NCBI RefSeq assembly: GCF_900141915.1
Contig: NZ_FQZG01000046.1
Location: forward strand, 1 to 34,588
DNA length: 34,588 bases
From: Tessaracoccus bendigoensis DSM 12906
Lineage (GTDB): Bacteria; Actinomycetota; Actinomycetes; Propionibacteriales; Propionibacteriaceae
Direction of reading: 5' to 3'
Shown: positions 1 through 8,400 of the stretch, one piece after another
How the letters are laid out: each line of letters starts with the position of its first letter
How positions within the stretch are numbered: position 1 is the first letter of the stretch
Translations under genes and position numbers: made by a program
Notes under the pieces: model-generated
The model's input: the letters and a program-made list of their open reading frames with translations, nothing else
Told to the model about the DNA's origin: nothing
The model's database searches: none

Positions 1-178
1 TGGTGATCGTTGCGGACACCAGCGGTTTGTGGCCGATACCAGCAGTATCGCTGGACACCTGCCGTATACCGCTGGTGACGAGCATTTCCGCTGGTGTCGG
101 CGGCGGAACGTTGGTGTCGCGACCTAACCCTGGTGTCGACGACCTGACCCTGGTGACGACCGCAGATCGCAGGTGACC
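1..178. repeat. Degenerate ~20-bp periodic repeat tract upstream of the pantothenate operon
   Basis: A 9-bp word close to CTGGTGTCG or CTGGTGACG recurs at 72, 91, 111, 130, 150 and 170, with weaker matches near 1 and 52, so the period is 19-20 bp, about two helical turns. Two inverted versions (ACACCAGCG near 16 and ATACCAGCA near 36) lie at the left edge. The rest of 1-260 shows no convincing gene. One frame stays open from base 3 to the TGA at 174-176 (57 codons), so the tail of an upstream gene cannot be excluded, but the repeat itself would produce such a run. The periodicity is seen directly; an operator array or a decayed tandem repeat are both inferences. Confidence 0.6.
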
Positions 179-290
179 CGCCAACCCGCCGTCGACGCTG
201 AGCCCAGAGGCGCCCACCCACCGGGCAGGATTCTGGGCACCCAAGACACGTCGTCTATCGTTGCTTGACCCTTCCTCCCCAGGAGCCCGA

Positions 291-1031
291 ATGCCCGAAC
301 GACGCCAGAGCCGATGCATCGCCGTCGTCGGCAACGGCCGACTGGGCAAGGCTCTCTGCGTCCTCCTCCGCGCCCACGGATGGGACGTCCAAGGGCCGTT
401 TGGCCGCGGAGCGGACCCGGAACAGGCCGACGTCGTGCTGCTCTGCGTCCCCGACTCGCAGATCGCCGCCGCGGCTGCCAACGTAACCACTCGTAACGGG
501 CTCCTCGTGGGGCACTGCTCCGGAGCGACGACTCTAGCGCCACTCGCCCCGCACGATGCGTTCGGGATGCACCCCCTGATGACCGTTCCAGACAAAGGAA
601 CACCGGTCTTCGACGGCGTCACCGCGGCCATCGCAGGCACGACCAGCGAAGCCCTGGAGACGGCGACGGATCTGGCTCTCTCACTTGGCATGTCGCCGGT
701 GGAGATCGACGATGCGGCCCGCCCCGCCTACCACGCGGCAGCGTCGGTCGCCTCGAACTTCCTTCTTACCCTGGAGGACCTGGCCGAACGACTCGCAGCC
801 TCGGCGGGCATGCCGCGCGAACGGTTGGTGCCCCTGGTCCGTGCGACCGTCGAGAACTGGGCACAGCACGGGGCAGCGACGGCGCTGACGGGGCCCATCG
901 CGCGGGGCGACCGCGCCACGGTCGCCGCCCAGCGGCTCTCCGTCGCGCAGGAGTGCCCGGACGACCTGGAACTGTTCGACGCGCTGGTGGCCGCCACCGG
1001 GCGACTGAGTGAAAAAGGTAGGAGCTCATGA
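291..1031 (+). CDS. Rossmann-fold/DUF2520 protein, probable ketopantoate reductase
   Basis: This 246-residue cytoplasmic protein opens with a beta strand and dinucleotide-binding motif GNGRLG (residues 14-19), followed by a helical C-terminal half of the DUF2520 type. The ATG at 291 is chosen because AGGAG sits at 281-285; a TTG at 261 would add ten residues without a better ribosome site. A possible -10 (TATCGT, 256-261) lies just upstream, without a clear -35. The stop overlaps the panC start (ATGA). Proteins of this family are often found beside panC in actinobacteria. Because panC, panD and panB follow and no classical panE is visible, reduction of 2-dehydropantoate to pantoate with NADPH is the likely role. 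That role is inferred from context and fold. Confidence 0.8.
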   Translation: MPERRQSRCIAVVGNGRLGKALCVLLRAHGWDVQGPFGRGADPEQADVVLLCVPDSQIAAAAANVTTRNGLLVGHCSGATTLAPLAPHDAFGMHPLMTVPDKGTPVFDGVTAAIAGTTSEALETATDLALSLGMSPVEIDDAARPAYHAAASVASNFLLTLEDLAERLAASAGMPRERLVPLVRATVENWAQHGAATALTGPIARGDRATVAAQRLSVAQECPDDLELFDALVAATGRLSEKGRSS

Positions 1032-1879
1032 GGATCGTACGCACCTTGGAAGAGTTGGGCGACGCGCTTGAGGACGCCGACACGGTCGGCCTGGTGCCCA
1101 CCATGGGCGCCCTCCACGAAGGCCACCTGTCACTGATCAGGACCGCCCGGGACGAGTGCGATGTGCTGGTGGTGTCGGTGTTCGTCAACCCCACGCAGTT
1201 CAACGACCCCGCAGACCTGGCCGCGTACCCCAGCGACGAGCCCCGCGACGCAGCCCTCGCCGAAGGCGCCGGCGCCGACGTGTTCTTTGCGCCACCTGCC
1301 GAAGAGATCTACCCAACCGGCTTCGCGACGACCGTGAGCGTCAGCGGCGTGAGCGAGCCCCTCGAGGGTGCCCACCGCGGCAAGGCCCACTTCGACGGCG
1401 TCGCCACCGTGGTTGCCAAGCTGCTGATCGCCGTCGCCCCGGACGTGGCCTATTTCGGGCAGAAGGACGCCCAACAGGTGGCGGTAGTCAGGCGACTCGT
1501 CGCCGACCTCGCGCTGCCGGTCGAGATCTCGGTGTGTCCGACGGTGCGGGAGCCGGATGGCCTGGCGATGTCCAGCCGGAACGTCCGACTCGCCCCGGAG
1601 GACCGGCCGAGGGCCCTCGCGTTGAAGGCGGGCCTTGACGCGGCCGCCTCCGCGGCGACCGAGGGCGCCGACCCCCGTGCCGCCGAAGCCGCCGGGCTCG
1701 CGGCGATGCGTGAACGCGACGTCGAAGCCGAGTACTTCGCCATCGTCGACCCGGAGACCTTCGCCCCCGCCGATGACCTCACCCGACCCGCACTTGCGGT
1801 CGTCGCCGCGACCGTCGACCAAGTTCGACTTATCGACAATCAGCCGATCGACCCGATCCCCACCCAGGAGGCCCTCTGA
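1028..1879 (+). CDS. panC: Pantothenate synthetase (pantoate--beta-alanine ligase)
   Basis: PanC joins pantoate and beta-alanine with ATP through a pantoyl-adenylate, the last step of vitamin B5 synthesis. The 283-residue length is normal. The nucleotidyltransferase signature [10 protein letters not shown] ends at residue 33 (HEGH is the HIGH-type motif), FGQKDAQQ lies mid-protein, and MSSRN at 181-185 is the KMSKS-like loop. The ATG at 1028 overlaps the preceding stop by four bases and has GGAG at 1021-1024. The stop TGA shares its A with the panD start, so the three genes are almost certainly translationally coupled. Its partner substrates are made by the neighbouring genes: beta-alanine by PanD, and pantoate by PanB plus the upstream reductase. 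Confidence 0.97.
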   Translation: MRIVRTLEELGDALEDADTVGLVPTMGALHEGHLSLIRTARDECDVLVVSVFVNPTQFNDPADLAAYPSDEPRDAALAEGAGADVFFAPPAEEIYPTGFATTVSVSGVSEPLEGAHRGKAHFDGVATVVAKLLIAVAPDVAYFGQKDAQQVAVVRRLVADLALPVEISVCPTVREPDGLAMSSRNVRLAPEDRPRALALKAGLDAAASAATEGADPRAAEAAGLAAMRERDVEAEYFAIVDPETFAPADDLTRPALAVVAATVDQVRLIDNQPIDPIPTQEAL

Positions 1880-2268
1880 TGTATCGCACCATGCTCAAGT
1901 CCAAGATACACCGCGCGACCGTCACCGATGCCGACCTGCACTACGTCGGCTCCATCACCGTCGACCCCGATCTCCTCGAGGCCGCCGACATCTTCGAGCA
2001 CGAGCAGGTCGCCGTGGTCAACGTCGACAACGGTGCCCGGTTCGAGACCTACACCATCGCGGGCGAACGGGGCTCCGGGCAGATGAAGGTCAACGGCGCC
2101 GCGGCCCGCCTGGTGCACCGCGGCGACACGATCATCGTCATCTCCTACGGTCAGTATGACCGCACCGACATGGCCGACTACAGGCCGGTGGTCGTCCACG
2201 TGCGGCCGGACAGCAACGCCATCATCGAGGTCGACGCCGAGGTCGCCACCCTCCTGACGGAACGCTGA
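1879..2268 (+). CDS. panD: Aspartate 1-decarboxylase proenzyme
   Basis: PanD decarboxylates L-aspartate to beta-alanine using a pyruvoyl group made by self-cleavage. The cleavage pair is visible as Gly24-Ser25 in HYVGSITVD; Ser25 becomes the pyruvoyl cap of the alpha chain. Lys9, Tyr22, the NGAA motif and the 129-residue length fit the family. The ATG at 1879 overlaps the panC stop by one base and AGGAG lies at 1866-1870. The C-terminal tail after the NGAA domain matches the form common in actinobacteria. No separate maturation factor (PanZ or PanM) is seen nearby, as expected for this group. Confidence 0.96.
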   Translation: MYRTMLKSKIHRATVTDADLHYVGSITVDPDLLEAADIFEHEQVAVVNVDNGARFETYTIAGERGSGQMKVNGAAARLVHRGDTIIVISYGQYDRTDMADYRPVVVHVRPDSNAIIEVDAEVATLLTER

Positions 2269-2273
2269 CCGCG

Positions 2274-3164
2274 ATGTCATCTCGCCCAGGCCAGACCAAG
2301 GCCACCTCGCCAGGCCCGCGGGTGACGCCGTCAGTCCTGGCCGACATGAAGCACGCTGGTAGACCGATCGTGATGGTCACCGCCTACGACTACCCCGGTG
2401 CGCTCGCAGCGGAGAAGGCCGGCGTCGACGTCGTCCTGGTCGGCGACTCGGCGGCGATGACCGTACTCGGCCACCCCGACACCAATCAGGTCACCGTCGA
2501 CGAGATGCTGATGCTCACCGCGGCGGTGCGTCGCGGTCTCCAGGGGCCGATGCTCATCGGCGACCTGCCATACGGGTCCTACGAGGAGAGCGACCAGTTG
2601 GCGGTGGCCACCGCCCGACGCTTCGTCGACGAGGCCGGTTGCGACGCCGTCAAACTCGAAGGCGGCGGGCCGACCTCGGTGTCGCGGGCCCGCGCGGTCA
2701 TTGGTGCGGGCATCCCCGTGATGGGGCACGTCGGCCTGACACCGCAGAGCGCTGCTGAGCTGGGCGGGTTCAGGGCTCAGGGCACAACGGCCGCCGGAGC
2801 GAGGCGGGTCGCCGACGAGGCGCTCGCACTCCAGGCTGCTGGTTGCTTCTCAATCGTCTTCGAGGCCATCCCCGCCGCGCTGTCCGAAGCGGTTATGCCC
2901 CAGATGGGGGCGGTGGTGGTCGGGATCGGCGCCGGGGGCGCGGTCGACGGGCAGGTGCTCGTGTTCCACGACCTGCTCGGCCTGTCCTCGGGCGGCTCAG
3001 CCAGATTCGTGAAGCGCTACGCCGAACTCGGCAAACAGACCGTCGACGCCCTGCGCGACTACGCCGCAGACGTGCGGAAAAGGGCCTACCCGGGCCCCGA
3101 GCACTGCTACCGGATCAAGGCAGAAGAGTTGGCCACCTTCCTGGCCTCCGCACCGTGGCCGTGA
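2274..3164 (+). CDS. panB: 3-methyl-2-oxobutanoate hydroxymethyltransferase
   Basis: PanB transfers a hydroxymethyl group from 5,10-methylene-THF to ketoisovalerate, giving 2-dehydropantoate. The TIM-barrel signatures are present: VTAYDYP, VLVGDS (metal-binding Asp), LIGDLPYGSY, KLEGG, GHVGLTPQS, VFEAIP with catalytic Glu197, and GIGAG. The length of 296 residues is slightly above that of E. coli PanB because of a Pro/Gly-rich N-terminal extension of about 15 residues. The ATG at 2274 lies 5 bp after the panD stop. It closes the operon, so all steps from ketoisovalerate and aspartate to pantothenate are encoded here if the first gene is the reductase. Confidence 0.96.
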   Translation: MSSRPGQTKATSPGPRVTPSVLADMKHAGRPIVMVTAYDYPGALAAEKAGVDVVLVGDSAAMTVLGHPDTNQVTVDEMLMLTAAVRRGLQGPMLIGDLPYGSYEESDQLAVATARRFVDEAGCDAVKLEGGGPTSVSRARAVIGAGIPVMGHVGLTPQSAAELGGFRAQGTTAAGARRVADEALALQAAGCFSIVFEAIPAALSEAVMPQMGAVVVGIGAGGAVDGQVLVFHDLLGLSSGGSARFVKRYAELGKQTVDALRDYAADVRKRAYPGPEHCYRIKAEELATFLASAPWP

Positions 3165-3197
3165 CGCCGCATCGAATCAGATGGGAGGGCGGAGTCG

Positions 3198-3225
3198 ACA
3201 GATTCGTGACAGATTCGTGACAGAT
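3198..3225. repeat. 11-bp tandem repeat after panB
   Basis: ACAGATTCGTG occurs twice back to back (3198-3208 and 3209-3219) and a third partial copy ACAGAT ends at 3225. It lies in the 295-bp gap between panB and the oxidoreductase gene. The 11-bp unit is one helical turn, but nothing else suggests a function. Confidence 0.8.
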
Positions 3226-3288
3226 CCCGGCTTCAGCCAAGGCATCGGCCGATTCGGCGGGAGACTGTTTCTCGGGGGAACAACGCGT

Positions 3289-3320
3289 GTTCTACCGGGG
3301 TCTCCGGGCCCCGGCAGAAC
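3289..3320 (+). terminator. Long GC-rich hairpin downstream of panB, candidate terminator
   Basis: GTTCT (3289-3293) and CCGGGG (3295-3300) pair with CCCCGG (3309-3314) and AGAAC (3316-3320). This gives an 11-bp stem with a single A-C mismatch and an 8-nt loop. No T-tract follows, so it would be a non-canonical terminator of the kind proposed in actinobacteria, or a structured element in the gap between two codirectional genes. Apart from this hairpin and the 11-bp repeat, I see no gene in 3165-3459. Confidence 0.5.
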
Positions 3321-3447
3321 CGTGCCATAGGGCGGATTGCTGCGTGGCACGTGCGGCCAAGGTCCTGACCGGGGGATCAGGGCCGGGCCACGCCATCCAA
3401 GGTCCTGTTTTTGGGCCCTGTGTGCCTCGGGAACCACTCATGGCGGC

Positions 3448-3453
3448 TAGGCT
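3448..3453 (+). promoter_or_regulatory. Candidate -10 box of a leaderless promoter for the oxidoreductase gene
   Basis: TAGGCT fits the actinobacterial -10 consensus TANNNT and ends 6 nt before the ATG at 3460, so transcription would start at or next to the start codon. No clear -35 is visible. The same arrangement is seen in front of the LCP gene and dcd in this window, which strengthens the reading. Confidence 0.5.
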
Positions 3454-3459
3454 CGGGGA

Positions 3460-4458
3460 ATGAATGGTGTTCGCTGGGGCATAGTCGGTGCCGGGTCGGT
3501 CGCGGGCCTGGTCGCCGGTGACTTCCAGTTCGTGCCAGGGGCAGAACTGGTCGCGATCGCGTCGCGAAGCGAGGAGAAGGCCGAGACCTTTGCTGCGCAG
3601 TATGCCGTGCCGCGCGCCTTCGGTGACTACCACTCGATGCTGGCCTCTCCCGACATCGATGCCGTCTACATCGCCACCCCACACGCCCAGCACCGGGACA
3701 TCGCGCTTGCCGCAATCGCCAACGGAAAGGCGGTGTTGGTGGAGAAGTCATTCGCGACGACGTTGGCCGGGGCCCGGGAAGTTGTGCAGGCGGCGCGGGC
3801 GGCCGGGCTCTTCGCCATGGAGGCGATGTGGACCAGGTTCGTGCCCGCCATCGCCGCGGCCCGTGAGGTGGTGGCCTGGGGAAGGATCGGGGACGCCATC
3901 GCGGTCCAGGGCGACCTGTACGCCTACCGGGAGTACTCGGAACGGCATCGGCTCTTCAACAAGGAGTTGGGCGGCGGGGCGATCCTCGACCTCGGCGTCT
4001 ACCTGGTCAATCTCGCACAGATGTTCCTGGGCGACGTGAAGTCCGTTGACTGCATGGCGCGGCTCTATCCGACCGGGGTGGATAAGGCCGCCTCGATCAC
4101 GTTGGCGCATGTCGGGCACGGGATGTCGTCGCTGGCCTGCGGTTTTGACGGCCCGGGCCCGGGGCGGATGGTGGTCATCGGCACCAAGGGCTGGATCGAG
4201 ATCGAGCCCCGGTTCCATCACCCCTCGGTGATCTCCATCCACCGTGCAGGGGTGTTGCCGAGGGTCATCGAGGCGGCACCGTCAGGCCGCGGCTACAGCC
4301 ACGAGTTCGCCGAGGCCAGCAAGCGCATCTCGGAGGGGGCTACCGAGTCGCCGACGATGCCGCTGGCGGACACCCTTGAGGTGATGCGCGTCCTCGAATC
4401 CTGCCTGCGCCAGGCCGGCGTCTACCACAGGGACGCTCAGGTGCCTGGCCTGGCCTGA
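3460..4458 (+). CDS. Gfo/Idh/MocA-family NAD(P)-dependent oxidoreductase
   Basis: This 332-residue cytoplasmic dehydrogenase has an N-terminal Rossmann fold with GAGSVA (residues 10-15) and ATPHAQH. The EKP-type motif appears as E95-K96-S. The C-terminal substrate domain carries GGGAILDLGVY, where Tyr replaces the His usual in sugar dehydrogenases, as in dimeric dihydrodiol dehydrogenase-like members. The family oxidises or reduces sugars, inositols or diols; the substrate cannot be read from sequence. The ATG at 3460 has no good Shine-Dalgarno but follows a -10-like box, pointing to leaderless expression. It converges on the LCP gene with 6 bp between the two stops. Confidence 0.88.
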   Translation: MNGVRWGIVGAGSVAGLVAGDFQFVPGAELVAIASRSEEKAETFAAQYAVPRAFGDYHSMLASPDIDAVYIATPHAQHRDIALAAIANGKAVLVEKSFATTLAGAREVVQAARAAGLFAMEAMWTRFVPAIAAAREVVAWGRIGDAIAVQGDLYAYREYSERHRLFNKELGGGAILDLGVYLVNLAQMFLGDVKSVDCMARLYPTGVDKAASITLAHVGHGMSSLACGFDGPGPGRMVVIGTKGWIEIEPRFHHPSVISIHRAGVLPRVIEAAPSGRGYSHEFAEASKRISEGATESPTMPLADTLEVMRVLESCLRQAGVYHRDAQVPGLA

Positions 4459-4468
4459 CCGCGGTCAG
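4455..4468. other. 14-bp perfect palindrome spanning two convergent stop codons
   Basis: CTGACCGCGGTCAG is a perfect palindrome. The TGA of the plus-strand oxidoreductase (4456-4458) and the TGA of the minus-strand LCP gene (4465-4467 read in reverse) are its two arms, so both genes end in the same 14 bp. No loop or T-tract is present, so it is not a classical terminator. Confidence 0.85.
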
Positions 4469-5481
4469 CGGTGTGACTCGTAGAAGCCCAGCATGGTGTC
4501 GGTGCGCAGCGCCGTCTGCAGGTCCGCCAGGGCTGCCTTGTCGAGGAGGACGATCGACTGGCCGTCGGCCGAGGTGCCGAACCCCGAGGTCGGGATCTGG
4601 AACGAATGGATGTCCGCACCGCGCACGTCCCGCATCGACCAGCCCAGGTCGAGGATCGCCTGGTTCGTCAGTGCCTCATCGACGGTGAAGTTGCTGCCGA
4701 GCGTGGTGACGGCCTCCCGGAACCGGGCTGGATCGGTCAACACGCCGGTCGACGTCAGCTTTTCGACGACGGCCTTGATCACGTCGCGCTGCCTGGTCGC
4801 CCGGCCGAAGTCGCCGTCTGAGAGGTTCTTGCGCTGCCGCACATAGATCAGGGCCTCGTTACCGTCGAGAGTGATCTCTCCCTTCGGGAACTGGAGGTCT
4901 CCTGCCGTCGACGCCTCGCGGTTGTTCACCGTGACCCCGCCAAGGGCGTCGATGACGTTGACGAAGCCCTCGAAGTCGATGATCGCGGTGTGGTCCATCG
5001 GGACATCGAGCAGTGATTCCAGGGTTTCCACGGCCAGCGCGGCCCCGCCCCACGAGTAGGCCGCGTTGATTTTTGCGTCGCTGTGGCCGGGGATCGGTAC
5101 CCAGCTGTCCCGCGGGATGCTCATCAGGAACACCTGCTTGCGGTCACCCGAGATGTGCAGCAGCTGCAGCACGTCCGAGCGGCCACGCTCGGTGCCGCGA
5201 TGGTCAGAGCCCATCAGCACGAAGTTCAGCGGCGCGGCCTTGGCCTCGCTCGGTTGGACCGGCGTGGGGCGCCTTCCCGTCGGCATGATGCTGGGTTCGC
5301 GCCTGATGTTGTCCATGGCGTCGACGGCGGACTTGGCGTAGTAGCCGACCACCCCGACGGCGGCCAACACCAATGCGATGACAACGCCGAGCACGGAGAA
5401 CAGGAGCCGCCGGTTCCTGCGCCGTTCAGGGCGTGCCGAAGCTCCAGGCTGGTCCTCGTCAGGCCGCTTTTCGTCGCTCAC
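4465..5481 (-). CDS. LytR-CpsA-Psr (LCP) family cell-wall glycopolymer transferase
   Basis: LCP proteins attach undecaprenyl-linked glycopolymers to peptidoglycan on the outer face of the membrane. The 338-residue protein has a charged cytoplasmic head (about 1-25), one transmembrane helix (about 26-50) and the extracellular LCP domain. Its motifs are MGSDHRG followed by GRSDVLQLLHI, SIPRDSWV, KINAAYSWGG, and an RQR near DGDFGRATRQRDV; the Arg and Asp residues bind the polyprenyl pyrophosphate. The start is GTG at 5481-5479. No ribosome site is visible, but a TAAGCT -10-like box lies 6 nt upstream. Only 18 bp separate it from the ileS stop, so it may be read both from the ileS promoter and from its own. 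Confidence 0.93.
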   Translation of the reverse strand: MSDEKRPDEDQPGASARPERRRNRRLLFSVLGVVIALVLAAVGVVGYYAKSAVDAMDNIRREPSIMPTGRRPTPVQPSEAKAAPLNFVLMGSDHRGTERGRSDVLQLLHISGDRKQVFLMSIPRDSWVPIPGHSDAKINAAYSWGGAALAVETLESLLDVPMDHTAIIDFEGFVNVIDALGGVTVNNREASTAGDLQFPKGEITLDGNEALIYVRQRKNLSDGDFGRATRQRDVIKAVVEKLTSTGVLTDPARFREAVTTLGSNFTVDEALTNQAILDLGWSMRDVRGADIHSFQIPTSGFGTSADGQSIVLLDKAALADLQTALRTDTMLGFYESHR

Positions 5482-5487
5482 ACGGGT

Positions 5488-5493
5488 AGCTTA
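5488..5493 (-). promoter_or_regulatory. Candidate -10 box for leaderless expression of the LCP gene
   Basis: On the minus strand TAAGCT lies 6 nt before the GTG start of the LCP gene, inside the 18-bp gap after ileS. It is also the loop of a small inverted repeat (ACGGGT 5482-5487, ACCCGT 5495-5500). No Shine-Dalgarno is present, which fits leaderless initiation. No -35 can be identified, since that region would lie in ileS coding sequence. Confidence 0.45.
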
Positions 5494-5499
5494 GACCCG

Positions 5500-8400
5500 T
5501 CAGGCCTTCTGGAGCCGCAACCTGAGATCGAGTTCGGGGTCCTCATCGGTGGGCGCGTCGACCTCGTCCTGCGTCAACTCGACCGCGAGCACCTCTGAGG
5601 CGATCAGATCCCGGTGGACGGCGATCGCGGCGGCCAGCTCGGGTCCGGCCTCCAGCGCAATCCGGATCCGGTCCGACACATCCAGCCCGGCACGCTTTCG
5701 CGCCTCCTGCACGAAGCGGATCACCTCGCGGGCCTGACCCGACTGGATCAACTCGGGGGTCAGTTCCAGGTCGAGGGCCACGGTCTCTCCCTGCTCGTTG
5801 ACGACCGACCAGCCCTCCCTGGGCCGTTCGGTGACGATCACGTCGTCGGCGGTCAGTTCAACCTGTTCGCCTTCGAAATCCATGATCGCCTTGCCCATCT
5901 CGCTCAGTTGGCTCGCAAGCCAATCGGCGTCCAACTCCGCGATGGCCTTGGCCACCAGCGGTGTGCGCTGCGCGTACCGCTTGCCGAGGCTGCGGAAATT
6001 GCCTTTCGCGGTGTGGTCGACGAGGTCGCCTGCGGAGGCGAACGACTCGATCGACTCGACGTTCAGCTCGGCCTTGATCTCCTCCTGAAGCTCGGGTGAG
6101 AGTTTCTCGAAGATCGCCGACGGCACCAGCATCCGGCGCAGCGCCTGCCGCACCTTCACCCTCGATTCGGAACGCGCCGCCCTGCCCAGCTCGACCGTGC
6201 GTCTGGTCAGCCCCATTGCCTCGGTGAGGAGGGGGAACATCCGCGTCTCGTCGACCTTCGGCCAGGAGGCGAGATGCACCGAGCTCGGGCCTTCGGGGTC
6301 GGCGGCGTGGAACATGTCCTGCCAGACGCGCTCGGTGACGAACGGCATGATCGGGGCAAGCAGCCGCGTCAGGATGTCGAGCGTCTCGTGGAGAGTCCAC
6401 AACGCGCCCTCGTCGCCGGCCCAGAAGCGACGGCGCGAGCGACGCACGTACCAGTTGGACAGGTCGTCGATGAAGTCTGCCAGGGCGGCGCCGTAGCGCT
6501 GGGTGTCGAAGTTGTCGAGTGCTTCTGAGGTCTCCTCGATCAGCTGCTGAGTGGCCGTGGTCAGCCAGCGGTCGAGCACGTGGCGCTGCGCCACCGCTGG
6601 CGCCTCACCGCCGGGGTTCCAGCCGGCAGCACGCGCATACAGCGACTGGAACGCGACCGTGTTCCAGTAGGTGAGCAGCACCTTCCTGACGGTCTCGCCG
6701 ATCGCCTGGTGCCCGACCCTTCTGGCCGACCAGGGTGATCCGGAGCATGCCATGAACCAGCGCACCGCGTCGGCGCCGTGCCGGTCCATCAGCGGGATCG
6801 GTTCAAGCACGTTGCCCAGATGCTTGCTCATCTTGCGGCCGTCGTCGGCGAGGATGTGCCCGAGGCACACCACGTTGCGGTAGCTGGACTGGTCGAACAC
6901 CAACGTGCCGACCGCCATCAGGGAATAGAACCAGCCACGGGTCTGGTCGATCGCCTCGCAGATGAAGTCGGCCGGGTAACGCTCGGAGAACTGCTCGGCC
7001 GACCCCGGCGCATGCGGGTAGCCCCACTGCGCAAACGGCATCGAACCGGAGTCGAACCACGCGTCGATGACCTCAGGCACCCGGTGCGACTCCTTGCCGC
7101 AGGTCGGGCAGGGGAATGTGACGGCGTCGACGTAGGGCCGGTGCGGGTCCAACGCGCTCTGGTCGGTACCCGTCAAATCGGAGAGTTCGGCCCGCGACCC
7201 GACGGCGACCTGGTGGTCATCCTCGCAGCGCCAGATCGGCAACGGCGTTCCCCAGTAGCGGGTACGGGAGAGCGCCCAGTCGATGTTGTTGTTGAGCCAG
7301 TCGCCGTAGCGGCCGTGTTTGATCGACTCCGGGTACCACGATGTGGCCTCGTTCTCCGCGAGCAGCCGGTCCTTGATCTTGGTCGTGCGGATGTACCAGG
7401 AAGGCATCGCGTAGTACAGCAACGGGGTGTGGCACCGCCAGCAGTGCGGGTAGGAGTGCGTGTAGTCGAGTCTGCGGAACAGCAGGCCCCGCTCGGTGAG
7501 GTCGGCGACCAGGGCGACGTCGGCCACCTTGAAGAACTGGCCGCCGATCAGGTCGAGGCCTTCTTCGAACGTGCCGTCCTTGCGGACGGGGTTGACGAAG
7601 GGCAGGTCGTACCTGCGGCACACCGCCATGTCGTCCTCGCCGAAGGCCGGTGCCTGATGCACGAGGCCCGAGCCGTCCTCCGTCGTGACGTAGTCGGCGA
7701 GCACCACGAAGTGTGCGGGGGAGGGGAACTCGACGAGTTCCAGCGGTCGCTGGTAGTTCCAGCGCTCCAGGTCGGCGCCGAGGAAGGTGTCGGTCAGCGT
7801 CCACTCATCGCCGAGTACCTTCTCGGCGAGCGGTTCGGCGATCAGCAGCGACTTCTGCCCGGGATGCGTGGCGACGCGGTACGTCACCTCGGGGTGTACC
7901 GCGACGGCGGTGTTCGACACGAGGGTCCATGGCGTCGTCGTCCACACCAACAGGTCGACGTCGCCGGCCAGGGGGCCGGAGGTCAGCGGGAACCGGACAT
8001 AGATCGACGGGTCTGTCACGTCCTCGTAGCCCTGCGCGAGTTCGTGGTCGGACAGCGCGGTGCCGCAGCGCGGGCAGTATGGGGCGACCCGGTAGTCCTC
8101 TTCAAGCAGCCCCTTGTCGTGGATCTGCTTGAGTGCCCACCACAGCGACTCGACGTACTCGGGCTTCATGGTGACGTAGGCGTCCTGCAGGTTGACCCAG
8201 TACCCCATGCGTTCGGTCAGCTCGGAGAAGGCGTCAACGTGACGCAGCACCGACTCGCGGCACTTCGCGTTGAACGCCTCGACGCCGTATGCCTCGATGT
8301 CCGCCTTGCCGGAGAAGCCGAGTTCCTTCTCGACCGCGAGCTCGACGGGCAGGCCGTGGCAGTCCCAGCCGGCTTTGCGCTCGACGTGGAACCCGTTCAT

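Noticed and set aside
3177-3437. Small minus-strand frames in the panB-oxidoreductase gap
   Set aside because: No ribosome site, Pro/Arg-rich composition, and they cross the palindromic hairpin; nothing supports a gene.
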